Assembly: GCA_029962745.1 (NCBI GenBank) | Contig: CM057153.1 | Coordinates: forward strand, 10,230,117-10,294,116 | Origin: Echinometra lucunter | Lineage: Eukaryota; Echinodermata; Echinoidea; Camarodonta; Echinometridae | Direction of reading: 5' to 3' | Length of the DNA: 64,000 nt | Part shown: positions 11,376 to 23,900 of the stretch, piece after piece | Numbering within the stretch: position 1 is the stretch's first letter | Layout of the letters: each line of letters starts with the position of its first letter | Program-made: the position numbers and the translations under genes | Notes under the pieces: generated by a model | What the model was told of the DNA's origin: nothing | Databases searched by the model: none | Seen by the model: only the letters and a program-made list of their open reading frames with translations

Positions 11376-11630
11376 GGATATAACTCTTTATGATAACAGA
11401 CAATACTCCAGTACTCACTTAAAAAACAACAAGAACGTTGATCGAGAGCTTTCCAGAAGCACCTTCCTCTTCGAAAGCAAGTCCAGAAACTGAAAAAAAC
11501 ACGATCGGATTACTTTTGTGTCGAACCATGACGCAAAAATGTTTATATTATGCGTACTCATTATTAAGTAATACTGACGATCAATTCGGGGAGTAGTGGG
11601 GAATTCCCTCTTCCTGTGTTTTAAACAGTT

Positions 11631-12019
11631 AAAGTTTCCTTTCTCTATAGGGTGCACTGTATTTACTTTTTTTTTAAAAATGGATTGTCCCCAGTCTACA
11701 CTGTAGGCCCATTCGAGCTCAAGGTCAGAAATGTTGTACCAGAGTGGGGTGTTTCATAAAGCTGTTCGTAAGTTACGAACAACTTTACGAACGACTAGTG
11801 ATATATTGGGTGCTAATCAGTTTCTCATTCATTTACATGCAGCACAAGAAAGTATCACCAGTCGTGTGTAAATTCGTTCGTAACTTACGAACAGCTTTAT
11901 GAAACACCCCCAGTAACTGTTAATAAGACGTTATCAAAGATGAGAGGGAGAATGAGTCAAATGATGATACATATAGATAAAGCCAAATGTAAATTAGGCA
12001 TTATGCCTAGTTTACATTT
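11631..12019. repeat. segmental duplicate, unit 2, with hairpin
   Basis: Second copy of the 10990-11375 block, with its hairpin at about 11746-11910. The 255 bp between the copies carries no recognised feature. Confidence 0.75.
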
Positions 12020-12310
12020 GGCCTACGATCAGCGTACGGAGCCCATATCCTGCCCGTAACCCATAACCCCTCATCCGTGCGGCCTCCGTGAGGAGGCAGA
12101 AGGCGATCGTAAAACTTTCGTACGGATCCACGGGCTCCCCAGCCTCTACGATTTTGTTTCACGAGGAGTTATACAAATTCGAAAAATCGCAAGCCCGTTT
12201 TAGCCCGTAAACATATCGTAGGTGGCATTGCACGATTCCTGCACGGGCCCCGTACGATTTTTTCGAGGAAGCTGCGGAGATTGCACGATTATCGTACGAT
12301 TATTGCTTAA
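12020..12310. repeat. GC-rich CGTACG-containing repeat
   Basis: CpG-rich block containing CGTACGGA, GGGCCCCGTACGATTTTTTC and ATCGTACGATT. Related GC-rich sequence occurs at 21540-21980 and 22575-22870. No coding frame. Confidence 0.5.
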
Positions 12311-12447
12311 GGCAATTTAGTTGTCTGTTTTTGACTGCTGCAACGGTGAATGTTCGCCACAGTCCGAGGTATGTTTGGCCCTATGAGTGCCTTTCACCCT
12401 CATTATTGGCAATTAAAATACCTGCAATTAAAATACGCCATAATTCA

Positions 12448-12762
12448 TAGGTGCAAGGTTGGAGAACAAACGGGTGTGTTGAGATAAAACTGTTCCTTTA
12501 TGCAGACGATATGAATGTATTCTTGAATAAAGAAATGACGATCAAATTTCTTTTTGACGCGCTTTTAAAATTCCGGCGGGTTTCTTCTCTTATTATTTAT
12601 TTACATAAAACAAATGGCATGCGGATTGGCTCTGCTAGACTCAATAACCTACCACTGGAAAGTATGCAGGTGGTTACAACACTGACAGTTCTCGGTGTTC
12701 ATGGTGTTGGTGGATCACATTTACCGGAAGTGCTCGACTCTCAGTTCAAAGAACTTTGTGAG
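12448..12762 (+). pseudogene. non-LTR retrotransposon reverse transcriptase fragment
   Basis: About 100 codons with the palm-domain active-site motif YADD in the string LFLYADDMNVFL, followed by a fingers/palm region containing VSSLIIYLHKTNGMRIGS and then VVTTLTVLGVHG. This order is that of a non-LTR (LINE) reverse transcriptase. The fragment has no endonuclease, no N-terminal part of the polymerase and no C-terminal part, and it ends at a stop just after 12762. It is a dead 5'- and 3'-truncated relic. Confidence 0.75.
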
Positions 12763-12769
12763 TAAAAAA

Positions 12770-14800
12770 AAAAAAAGGGGGTCCTCAAACATGTCAAATG
12801 AAGTTGAAAATAGGACAAGTACAGGCTGATCCCGGAACCGAAAACATACCACACTTCACACTGTCTCTCCACCCCTCAATAAGCATACCCCCGTTGAGAA
12901 AAAAAATGAAAAGAGCGGTAAAAAAAGGGGAAAAAACTAACAAGGGAAGAACTTGACCTCGATTTGCAGTTGCAGGACCCCTCTTCCTCTATAAAGAACA
13001 AAAACATCGAATGAATCAGGAAATTAAGAGTATAACATTCAGCCCCATTGTAACTCTGGAGTGAGCATCATATAAAGAAAGAGCCTTCGCTATAGCAATG
13101 GAAGAAAGAACAAACAAAGAAAGAACTTGACCTCGATTTGCAATTTGCAGGACCCACCTTCCTCCATAAAGAAAAGAATAAATAGATAGGGAATCTTAAA
13201 GTATATAACATTTGCCCCATCATAACGGTATACATTTATACAATCAGATTCAATGTTGCAAAACCAAAGTATATAACAGCACCTAACAATAACAAATATA
13301 ACGTCATGCACATTTGCATTATGACTGTAATACGGACATTTGTGACTCATTGCAAAGATATTAACATTAAGTGATAGTCATTTTCAATGATAAGACATGG
13401 GTTTGCCAACACACCCATATTCAATGATAAAATAACATTTCAGCTCAAATCATGTGAAAGTATAAAAAGACGAAGTTCATATAATGCAAGATATATGAAG
13501 ATATATATATATATATATATATAAGCTAACAGCCTATTGGCTATACCCAGGTGTTGTCTAGACTATAGTGTTGATTGAGGAACCAAAACAAACAAACACT
13601 TGAAAGAACATATTGGCAAATGAATTCTGCTTTATTGACGACCATAATATAAAAGTATATAGGAGCACACAATATTCATCAATAAGAAATATATTTGTCA
13701 CATTTGCATTATTACTGTAATAAGGATATTCGTAACTCACTGCAAAGATATGAACATTTTGTGGTATTCACTTTCCATACTGAAGCAAACAACACACCCA
13801 TATTCAATAACAGTGACAAAACATTGCAGGCCGAATCTTGTCAAAATGCAAAAAGACTGTTCATATATTGTAAAATGTATAAGATATTCAAGATATATAT
13901 ATATAAACCAACAGGCAATTGGCTATACCAAGGTGTTGTCTAGGCTAGATGAATGTTGATTGAGGAGCCAAAACAAACAACACACTTGAAACAACCTATT
14001 AGCCAACAAATGTTGCATTATTGACAACTGTATTAAGGATATCCGTGAACTCATTGCAAAATGATATTTTTTATTTTGTGGAATTCACTTTAAACAGTTT
14101 GAACGTTACTGATAACCCCCACCCCCTCAAAAAATACAGTAAACATATGCATAATTTATAATCATCTCCGCCACAGCCATTTGATATTTTCGATTTGGCT
14201 TTTTACAACTTGCAGGAAGAATTTGAAACAAGTAACCTCAGCCCATCATAACAGTATACATTTATACATGCAATGAAATTCATTGTTGCAAACCTAAGTA
14301 TAATTATAGCAGCATCCAGTTTTGAACAATAGCAAATATCATGTCATGCACATCGATATTCGGAACTCATTGCAAAGATATTAACATTTAGTAGTAATCA
14401 TTTTCAATACTGAAACAAGGGTTTGCCAACACACCCATATTCAATAACAAAATAACATTTCAGCTCAAAACATGTGAAAGTGTAAGAAGACAAAGTTCAT
14501 ATAATGCAAGATATATGAAGATATATATAAGCCAACAGCCTACTGGCTACCCTTGTCTAGACTAAGTGAGTGTTGACTGAGGAACCAAAACAAACACTTG
14601 AAACAACATATTAACCAACAAATTTTGCATTATTAACGGGTATATCAAGGATATCCGTGAACTCATTGCAACATGAAATATTCAGTTTTGTGGCATTTAC
14701 TTTAAACACTTTGAACATGATTGATTACACACCCCCCCCCAAAAAAAAAAAAAAAAAAAGATTTACAATAAACATATTCACAATTTAATCATCTCAGCCA
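12770..14800. repeat. tandem block of diverged 0.4-0.6 kb units
   Basis: A unit starting near GAACTCATTGCAAAGATATTAACATT and running through CACACCCATATTCAAT, ATATGAAGATATATAT and GAGGAACCAAAACAAACA occurs at about 13330-13640, 13735-14040 and 14360-14640. Partial units precede these (the CTTGACCTCGATTTGCA block at 12954 and 13127). No coding frame. Confidence 0.7.
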
Positions 14801-14900
14801 CAATCATGATGTGATATTTTTAATCTGGCTTTTTACAACTTGAAGGAAATATTTGAACCATGCATCAGGCAATAGACAAGTTGAGTATTAAACGGGGACA

Positions 14901-14901
14901 G

Positions 14902-14934
<33 letters not shown>
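14901..14934. repeat. GA dinucleotide repeat
   Basis: Uninterrupted AG repeat just outside the left end of the hAT-like element at 15022. Confidence 0.9.
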
Positions 14935-14935
<1 letters not shown>

Positions 14936-15021
14936 AAGAAGAAAAAAGAAAACATCGCTCAGCTTTTGACTTAGTATGAAATACAATGACAATTGAAACA
15001 GACTCTACCACGTATACCGGA

Positions 15022-15139
15022 CAGAGGCGTCGATCCATTTTCCAGATTGGGGGGGGGGGGGGGGCAAGACGACAAAGCGGAGATGAACCCACGGCTACTA
15101 TTTGTAAACACACACACACACACCCTCACACATATGTAC

Positions 15140-15194
<55 letters not shown>

Positions 15195-16603
15195 CATATA
15201 TATACATACACCCATATATATATATATATAACCTAGGCCTATATCAACGTGAAGCATTTTCAAATTGGGGAAATTAAGCAACTTGCTATGTGAACCATCC
15301 TGCTGTTTTTTCTTTTTCAATTTTGCGAGCGAGCGAAGCGAGCGAGCAAAAAATAACAAATTTCTTGTTATGAGAGAAGAGTTTAGTTATCATATAGGCA
15401 TAAATGATACCTGATATATGTGTATGGTTACTTCGCTGCCAAATATGAACTCTATTTTGTCACATCGCTGGTCCATTGTTGCTGCCCCCCAACCACTCTG
15501 TTTTTTAATATTACGAGCGAGCGAAGCGAGCGAGGAAGCACACACTGTTTTTCATGATAGATGTAGTAAACCCTTCGGCAAATTACGCTGTGAGCCAATG
15601 AAACATCTACATTATCTATTCGGTCTCATCTCACCGAATTCATTTGCTTTTCAAAACCATTAATATGAAACGAGCGAGCGCAGCGAGCGAGGAAAAATAT
15701 ACCCTTTTCCATATGATAGAAGTGTTATTTCGTCATCATAAAAATGTTATAAAAATGTGATATGCGGTATACAAGAACGGAATATTATTGTTATCATTAT
15801 CATCAGAATACACTATAAACCTGTCATGCCTGTATGATATCTAAATGATACATCCGATCACCTGTGTGCCGAATATGACACTGTTTTAGCTACCTCGCTT
15901 GCAGTCCGAATCCATTCTGTTTCTACTACAGCGAGCAAAGTCAACGACCGATCCCGGCAAAATTATATGGATTCGTCCCAAAATCGTTGTCAACCACCTT
16001 GCTGCCCAAATATAATGATACTTTGGAATCTCGCTGCTATAATAAGCTACTTGCTGCCCGAAATCATCTTGTATCTAGCTTTTACCAGCGAGAGTACAGT
16101 GGAGTAGCGAGCGAGTTAACGAAAAATATGTTTTTGTTTTGCGTTTTCTTTTATCCAGGCCGTTATCTCCTGAAATTGTATCTATTTTTAGGTCAACTGG
16201 CCGCTCGATTTCTAGGAGTGATATCTTGTTTGGTTATATTACTTCATATGAATAGAGGAATAGTATAACATTAGACAGAAACACAAGACGCAAACCGATT
16301 TCCTTTCATAAGAATAGAAATTATCATCGGCATTGGTTAAGATACAATAAATGCGAGCGAGCGAAGCGAGCGAGCGAGCGCTTCCCAGTGTCCCATTTTC
16401 TTTCTTTTTTCTTGTTTTATGCTTTCATTTAACTTCCTTCCTTCCTTTTCCTTTCTTTTCTCTTTCTTTTTTCTTTCTTTCTTTTTTTTTTTTTGGTTGG
16501 GAAATTATTGGGGAGGCAAAATGATATCTTTGCCCCCCGAAATTTTCTTTGGGGGGGGGGGGGCAACTGCCCCCCCCCTGCCCCCCCAGGATCGACGCCT
16601 CTG
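15022..16603. mobile_element. complete 1.58-kb non-autonomous hAT-like transposon
   Basis: The ends are perfect 15-bp inverted repeats, CAGAGGCGTCGATCC on the left and GGATCGACGCCTCTG on the right. Exact 8-bp duplications ATACCGGA lie on both sides (15014-15021 and 16604-16611). Next to each end is a poly-G or G/C tract. The interior has CA and TA microsatellites (15109-15230) and a CpG-rich word GAGCGAGCGAAGCGAGCGAG repeated at about 15325, 15513, 15670 and 16352, with degraded versions near 15930 and 16110. There is no transposase, so movement would have needed a partner. Family is inferred from duplication length and ends. Confidence 0.85.
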
Positions 16604-16630
16604 ATACCGGAGTAGCAAGAAAACAATCCA

Positions 16631-16631
16631 T

Positions 16632-16666
<35 letters not shown>

Positions 16667-16695
16667 GTCTCTCTCTCTCTCACTCCCTCTCCCTC
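16631..16695. repeat. CT dinucleotide repeat
   Basis: CT/GTCT run immediately right of the hAT-like element. Confidence 0.9.
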
Positions 16696-16699
16696 TTCC

Positions 16700-18300
16700 T
16701 TATAGTAGCAACAACAAAAAAGTGTTTGCATAACAGCAAAGCCAAATGTAAACCCACTTGATTCATTCGCCACATTTCGAAACAATGCGGAGATATCACA
16801 AGATCTGTGACCTGTAATATCCGTAACTGACCTGAACCATCATGAGCTTAAACAATTATCATGCAAAATATGAAGAACACAAAGTTCACATCTATGCCTA
16901 GACTCTTGTCACTATGAACATGACGGACAAAGAAGGCGGACAAATAAACAACCCCTCATTCTACCCTTCACAATGGTTCTGGTAGTCAAAAGAACATCCC
17001 TTCACTGCTATTGTCTAAAATATGTGGAACAGGTGTCACATGCATATTCACCTGGAACTACATGATTAAACATAATAGCTGTGAAGGGATGTTCTTTTGA
17101 CTACCAAAACCATTGTGAAGGGTAGAATGAGAGGTTGTTTATTTTGTCCGCTACCTTTGTCCGCCATGTTCATAGTGTGTCTTTCCAAAGTAGTACCTGT
17201 AATGTTTAAAAATATATTTATTAAAAAATCCAAAGTCGGACTATTTAGAAATGCGATATCAGTAACTGAAAGGATCTATGGCTAGTATGAATAATCCTGT
17301 AAAAAAAAATTATGAGAACAAAAGCTTCGATGCATATATACTGTTTTCTATTCAATTAATTGGGCCAATAATCTCCGAGGAATAAAAAAAGAAGACACAC
17401 GAGCGGACCCCCTCCCCTAAATTCCGCGCATCATTGTCTATCAATACCGGCCAATCGGAAAAGCCTAGGAAGACCGCAGCAATTTAGAACATAGCCTATT
17501 TGTTTATCCATAACTGTTCCTTGCTGTAACATAACACTGAAAAGAGCTATCAGCCAAAAGATGTAGGGAAGGGACATACTCGAGCGTACTCCGGCCCTCA
17601 AATTCCACGCAAAAGTAGGCCCATTGTCTGTCGATTTTGACTAAGCAGAGTAGCCAGGAGACAAATCTGTTTTTCTCTTATAGTAACAAAAAGTATTTGA
17701 ATAACAGCCCAGCCAAATAGGAACCTAATTTCTTAGACCTATAATCGAAACATTCCAGTGACGTCTCAAAACTTGTGACCTGTTATATCAGCACCTGACA
17801 GAGCTATCACGAGCTTGACTAATTATGCCAAATATAAAGAACACAAAGCCCTAATATGCATACATAGAATCTTGTCTGTCTGTTTCGGCTTAATGGATCA
17901 GGAGGAAAAGGTATTACAAAAGGTATTAAGCCCTCCTCTAAAACTCCGCCCAAAACCGGTTTGGCCAACTAGCATGACCAAGGGACAAAGAACATCGGAT
18001 GTTTGGATTGCATTCCAATCAGTTTTTCTTTTCTTTCTCTTTCTTCTTCTTTGACAGGGTATTTACATACAAGTCAGTCGCATGCGAACTTTTAATTCGT
18101 ATATGACCTTAAAAAATTTCAGGGATATCCCCCATTCTGTAATCTGCTAACTATCACCAGCTTGAATGATGATGCAAAATATGCAAGCATAACATGCAAG
18201 CATAACAAAACTAAGACTACTTCTATCGTCTGCCTGTAATGGGTCAGTTTTAAAACTCCTAAGAGTAATGGGATTGTTAACAGTGACCACTCTGTGTTTT
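16700..18300. repeat. tandem block, three diverged copies
   Basis: A unit recognised by AACAGC..AGCCAAAT, CATTTCGAAACA or equivalents, CTTGTGACCTGT and ATGAGCTT..AATTAT, and ATGAAGAACACAAAG occurs at about 16700-16910, 17680-17885 and 18055-18240. The first copy is interrupted at CTTGTC by the hairpin element at 16910-17177. No gene. Confidence 0.6.
16910..17177. mobile_element. long-hairpin MITE with about 95-bp arms
   Basis: Left arm starts CACTATGAACATGACGGACA, and the right arm is its near-perfect reverse complement ending TGTCCGCCATGTTCATAGTG. A spacer of about 75 bp separates them. Non-coding. Confidence 0.85.
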
Positions 18301-18654
18301 GGAAGAAGAAAAGAAAAAGAAGAAACAAAAAGAAACAAAAAACAAAAAACTAAAAGCTTTCAGCTTCGTATAGCCTTCCATTTTCTTACAAACAAACAAT
18401 TAATCAGTTTGAATAATCTGAAGAAACCCCACTGGCTTTTAAGATTTTTTTTTTTTTTTTTTTTTTTGCACATGTAGATCTTCTTACGAATGCCCCCACC
18501 CCTCCTCAAAATATTGCAGGAAACTTTTTTTTCTATCAAAGGTATGTTCTATAGAGATGACTCCGAAATCCCAGCAAAAGATTGATACGTGTCGTTTAAA
18601 TTAATATCAGGGCCTCAAGACAACCATTTTGGTGAAATGTGCTACCCTGTATAA

Positions 18655-18691
18655 GATAAATAGATAGATAGATAGATAAATAAATAAATAA

Positions 18692-18727
<36 letters not shown>

Positions 18728-18918
18728 ATAAATGAATGAATAGATAGGTCTAAATAAATGAATAAATAAATAAACAAACAAATAAATAAATAAATAAATA
18801 AATGAATAAATAAATGAATAAAATAATGAATAAATAAACAAATAAATAAATAGATAATTGAATAAATAAATAAATGAATAAATAAATAAACAAATAAATA
18901 AATAAACAGATAAATTGT
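18655..18918. repeat. GATA/AAAT tetranucleotide microsatellite
   Basis: Over 250 bp of GATA, AATA and AATG tetramers. Ile/Phe/Tyr/Leu-rich frames on the minus strand across it are products of the repeat. Confidence 0.95.
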
Positions 18919-19164
18919 AGAATTATGCACTTCATGTATTACGGCAAATGGCAATACTTCAAATTCAGCTGAAACCAGTATAAGCAATATTTCAAGTACA
19001 ATAGCTTTGGTTGCATGGACACTGCATCACTAAAACGTAACGTTAGAGATGTGAAATAAAATAAACAAAGATCTTTACCATGGTTACAGTGTGTTGCTCT
19101 TTCTTTCTTACGATGCGCCGTACCGTAGAATGTTTGATCGCTATTACTCAGAAAGCCTTATATC

Positions 19165-20045
19165 TTTAGGGTGACGGATGGAAAAATGATATTGGGGGAT
19201 TTTGCCTATCAATCTGTTGGGAATTTTATTATTTTCATTTTCATCATAATGATAATGATGAGCCTACACATCAATACTTGTTTACATGACTTGTATTTAA
19301 ATGTACCAAGTTTGTCCAACTGCGAAGTGAATTTTAGTCAAAGCGTATTGATTTCCTGTTCTATTAATTCTATTAATAAAACCAAAAGTAATAAGTATAA
19401 TATCCTGTAGTGCACGAGACTTAAAGTTTTACCTTAAAATAAAAAAATGAATTTTTATATAGATGGTTGAATATTCAATGAGTATACACACGATATAACA
19501 AACTTTGTTTACCCTTCTTGCCTTGATTCTCCTTACTTTTGCATCATTACAAAGTTACGAATATCACTGTTCGTACAGTGGCTTTTAAAATGTGATCACG
19601 TACATGTAGATTTTACAAATGCCCCCCCCCCCCTCGCCGCCTCCCCAAAACACTGAAAACGTTTCTTTGTCTCGAAAAGGGCAGCATAAATGATACTACA
19701 ATTAGTATACAATAACTTTTGTTGCATGGGCACTGCACCACTAAAACAGGGGCGGCGCTACAGGGGGCAGGGGGAGAATGCCCCCCTGTGATTTTTCAAG
19801 TGATAAAAAAAAAGACAAAGAGGAGAAGAAAAAAGAAAAAGAAAGAGGAGGAAGGAGAAAAAAAAGAGAGTGGGAAAAGAGAGGCCTCTGCCTTGCAACT
19901 ATACATTATCCCTATTTCTTTATCTAAAACGTCAATAAATTGACCTATGGGTCATCTTGCCCCCCCCCCTATCAAAATACCCTGCACTAAAACATAAACG
20001 GTGGTCAGGTGGTGAAACAAATTAAACGAAGGTCGATAGTCGATC
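19165..20045. repeat. 0.88-kb tandem duplication, unit 1
   Basis: Begins near GTGACGGATGGAAAAA and runs to the start of unit 2 near 20050 (ATGACGGATGGAAAAA). Both units contain TTTTCATCATAATGATAATG, GTACGTGATC-type segments, a poly-C tract and a copy of the same hAT-like MITE. Further diverged relatives carrying CACCGTACCGTA and TGTTTGATATCAC words occur near 21085, 23005, 24160 and 26490. Confidence 0.8.
19747..19984. mobile_element. hAT-like MITE, copy 2, exact 8-bp duplication
   Basis: Starts CAGGGGCGGCGCTACAGG and ends AAAATACCCTG. The flanking octamer CACTAAAA is identical on both sides (19739-19746 and 19985-19992). The right end stops at CCCTG, shorter than in the copy at 945-1202. 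Confidence 0.8.
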
Positions 20046-20940
20046 ATTAGGATGACGGATGGAAAAACAATATTGGGGGGATTTCGCTTACCAGTCTGTT
20101 GGGGAATTTTATTATTTTCATTTTCATCATAATGATAATGATGAGCCTACACATCAATACATGTTTACATGACTTGTGTGTATTTGAATGTACCCTGTTT
20201 GTCCAACTGCGAAGTGAAATTTAGTCAAAGCGTATTGATTTCCTGTTCTATTAATTCTATTAATAAAACCAGAAGTAATAAGTATAATATCCTATAGTGC
20301 ACGAGACCTTAAAATAAAAACTTGAATTTTTATATAAATGGTTGAATATTCAATGAGTATACACACAGATATAGCAAACTTTGTTTACCCTTCTTGCTTT
20401 TATTCTTCTTACTTTTGCATCATTATAAAGTTACGAATATCACTGTTCGTTCAGTGGCTTTCAAAATGTGATCACGTACATATAGATTTTATGAATGCGC
20501 CCCCCCCCCCTCGCCGCCTCCCCAAAACAGTGAAAACGTTTCTTTGTCTCGAAAAGAGCAGCATAAATTATACTACAATTAGTATACAATAACTATTTTG
20601 TGCATGGGCACTGCACCACTAAAACAGGGGCAGCTCTACGGGGGGGGGGGGGGGGCAGGGGAGGCGAATGCCCCCCTAGACTTTTCAAGTGATAAAAAAA
20701 AATAAAAAAGAGGAGAAAAAAGAAGAAAAAAGGAAAAAGAAAGAGGAGAAAGAAGAAAAAGAGTGTGGGAAAAGAGAGGCCTCTGCCTTGCAACTCAGAA
20801 TACCCCTATTTCTTTATCTAAAACGTCAATAAATTGACCTATGGGTCATCTTGCCCCCCCCCCTCCCCTATCAAAATACCCTGCACTAAAACATAAACGG
20901 TGGTCAGGTGGTGAAACAACTTGAACGAAGGTCGATAGTA
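20046..20940. repeat. 0.88-kb tandem duplication, unit 2
   Basis: Second unit of the 19165-20045 block, about 90% similar by eye over its length, including the same transposon insertion at the same place. Confidence 0.8.
20625..20883. mobile_element. hAT-like MITE, copy 3, inside duplicated unit
   Basis: CAGGGGCAGCTCTACGGGG start, AAAATACCCTG end, with the same CACTAAAA octamer on each side (20617-20624, 20884-20891) as copy 2. The shared target site shows that the insertion came before the tandem duplication. Confidence 0.8.
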
Positions 20941-23900
20941 CAGTTGTCTAGTTCTTTTTTATTCAGGATGCACCGTGCCGCATTGTTTGTTTGATATCAC
21001 ACTTTCAGAAGCGGTATTTATTGAAGATGAAATTGCGTCACTGTAACCGTTATATTAGTAACAGTGTGTTGCTCTTTTTTTCTCAGGATGCACCGTACCG
21101 TATTCTTTGTTTGATATCACTTTTTAGGAAGCCGTATAAGATGAAAGCTGCCCCCCCCCCAATATTTAGGGCCATTCTTCTCATCCTTCCTTTGGGGCGT
21201 TGCATTATTTTCAGGTACATCAAGATGATGAGCCTATATCATGTCGAATACGTGTTTTCATGAGACATGAGGGCCTACTTGTATATAAATTATCACCCGT
21301 TTGTCTAATTTTCAAGTGAAATTGGGGCAAAGTTTTATATTCTTTTCCTGGTCTGTTATTTCTCTTGATAATGAAACCGAAAGCAACGCATGTAGGTCAG
21401 ATGATTCGAGAAAATGCCAGCAAAATATTACTATGTTTTGTATGACATATTGAATTGTAGAATCAGTTATCACTGATTATCTGAATTGCGGAAATTCGCA
21501 CTAATTAAGTCTGAACCAGCATAAAGGGGCTTTCACATATCCACTCTGGGGCCCGTATGGCGAGTGAAAACAGACCTTTTGGCCAATTTCGTTCGGTGCC
21601 CGGCCGGGGCCCCTACGGCTCCCACGGGTATCGGGAAATTTTTCACTAGCCATACGGGCGCTGCGGTGCTGAACTGGCTGCTCCCAATTCTTCCAGCGTT
21701 TTCATCTCACCGTTAAGCCGTAGATAGCCCGTAGAAGGTCCGTGGTGGCACCTTAGGGGTCCCGTGCGGACTCCAGCTCCGCACGATTTTCCTGCCATTT
21801 CTCGTGAAAAAAATATTGACGGGCGCCTTACGGTGCTCAAGGATGCTGCACGGCTATCCTGCGGTTCCCTCAACGGCCCCTCAAGGGTCCCGGGCGATAT
21901 GTCCAACATCGGGCACCTGCCGTACGGGGACCGTTTGATGCAACAATTGCCTGTGCGGGCCCCTCACGGCGGCATCGAATCCATCCGTTTGACATATATA
22001 CAGTGAGTGACATTGCCCCCCCCCCCCCCTTCTCTCTCTCTCCTTCTCTCTTTCTGCCAAAGTCAGTTTAAAGTGCTCATTACAGCACAAGTGAAATGGA
22101 TAAAGGATTTTTAAGGCCGGAATTATTGAGGGAAAATCTGATTGTATGGCACCCCTCCCCCACCCGCCTTCCCCTGAATATTGAAATTTAACCTAACAGG
22201 TGACTTTGGGGTTCAGCACCCCTGTGAAAAATCATTACCTTAGTTCTATTTTGGAAATGTATATGTCACCGCATGTCACCGTATATCACTATTTGCTCAT
22301 ATTAACTATTGCTCCCTTCCTCCCCCCCCCCCCTCCCCCTCCGACAGGTTTAGATACTCTGTGTAGCCATACGTGGGGGGGGGGGACAAGAATAGGTAGA
22401 GGAAGAGGAAGGGGACTATAGTCAAAGAAATAAAAGAGGGCAAATGAACAGAAGAAGAAGAAGGGAATCTGTCCATGTTGCACCTTGACAAATATGTATG
22501 CATGAAGTTTTTTATATTGAGATATCCACCGAGTGGTGGATGTTCTGATTAAATATGAATATAATCATATACGCAAACAGTGCTACGCACGGCACCCGGC
22601 AGGGCGCTGGCCGGGCCCCAACCGGGCACCTGTTCATCGGACGAAGCCAAGAAGATTAGCGTACAGCACCCGGGCGGCAACCTTACAGTTTGTTGACGGG
22701 TGCTTTGCGATTACAATCCACCAATTTTTAAGGAGCATCGACAGGACCCTGCAGAATATGTGACCACAAACGCCGTAGAAATGAAAATCGTATGGGACCC
22801 GTATGGTCTCTAAAATCCACGGCAAGCCGCCGGGTTGGAAAATCGTACGGGGCCCGGTGGATTTGTGACCTAGGCATTATACTACAAGTAGGGTAGCCTA
22901 TCCAATAGCCTTGGTTGCACTTACAGTTCGTAACGTTAGAGTAGTGAGAAAAAAATAATATAATTAGAGCATGACGGTTAGAGTGGGTTGCTCATTCTTT
23001 TTAACGATACCCCGTACCGTAGAATGTTTGTTTTGTCACTATTCTACGGTAGAAGCTGTATTTCTAATTGATGAATGATGGAAAAACCCAACAATATTTG
23101 GGGGATTTGACTTATGAATCCTCGGGGGAATTTTATTCATTTTATTTCCATCACAATAATGGGTCTACTCATCACCTGTTTTCATTACTTCTATTTAAAT
23201 GAACTTAATTTGACCAAGTGTGAAGAGCACTTTTAAAAGTCAAAGTGTATTTATTTCCTGCTCCCGACCCCAAAAGTAATGAGTAGGATGACCCTGTTGG
23301 TCGAGACCTAAGATTCTACATAAATATAAAACTCTGAATGTGAATATTCATTGAGTATGCAGACAGGATCATACTAGTAGTCGTACAAAGCACATTTTGT
23401 TTATGAATATTTTCTGTAAGTAGCTATCAGGAAATGATTGCAAGGCTATAGTAGTACTTCTTTCTTTCATTCGCCTTACTTTTGAATCACTGTGAAAAAT
23501 ATGCATAGCAGTGTGGATGGTGGCTTTGAAACATGAACATGAACATTTAGTTTTTCTTACGAATGCCCCCGCCCCCGAAGCGAAGGTCAAAATGTTTACT
23601 AGTCAGAGATGACTAGGGTAAATCTCACCAAATTATTCGACGTGTCGTATAAATAAACATCTTGAATTTACTGCAGAATTAGTTATTCGTGACTTCCTGA
23701 TTTGGTGTAAATCCCGGCGGAATGGGAGTAGGCCTACATATCATCCCACTCCCTTCTCCAAAAAGTAGGGGGTGCCACTTTTCAAAGAAGAGATATTTTA
23801 ATCAATCAGTTCTTGAAATTATTGATAAATCCATTAAATCCATTGTAAACAACGTTTATAATTAAATTTCTGTTTGAAATGCTAAACCAGAAGACGGGAG

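Noticed and set aside
16419..16785. Frames rich in Lys/Arg/Glu or Phe/Ser/Leu
   Set aside because: Translations of CT/GA and T-rich simple sequence at the right end of the hAT-like element.
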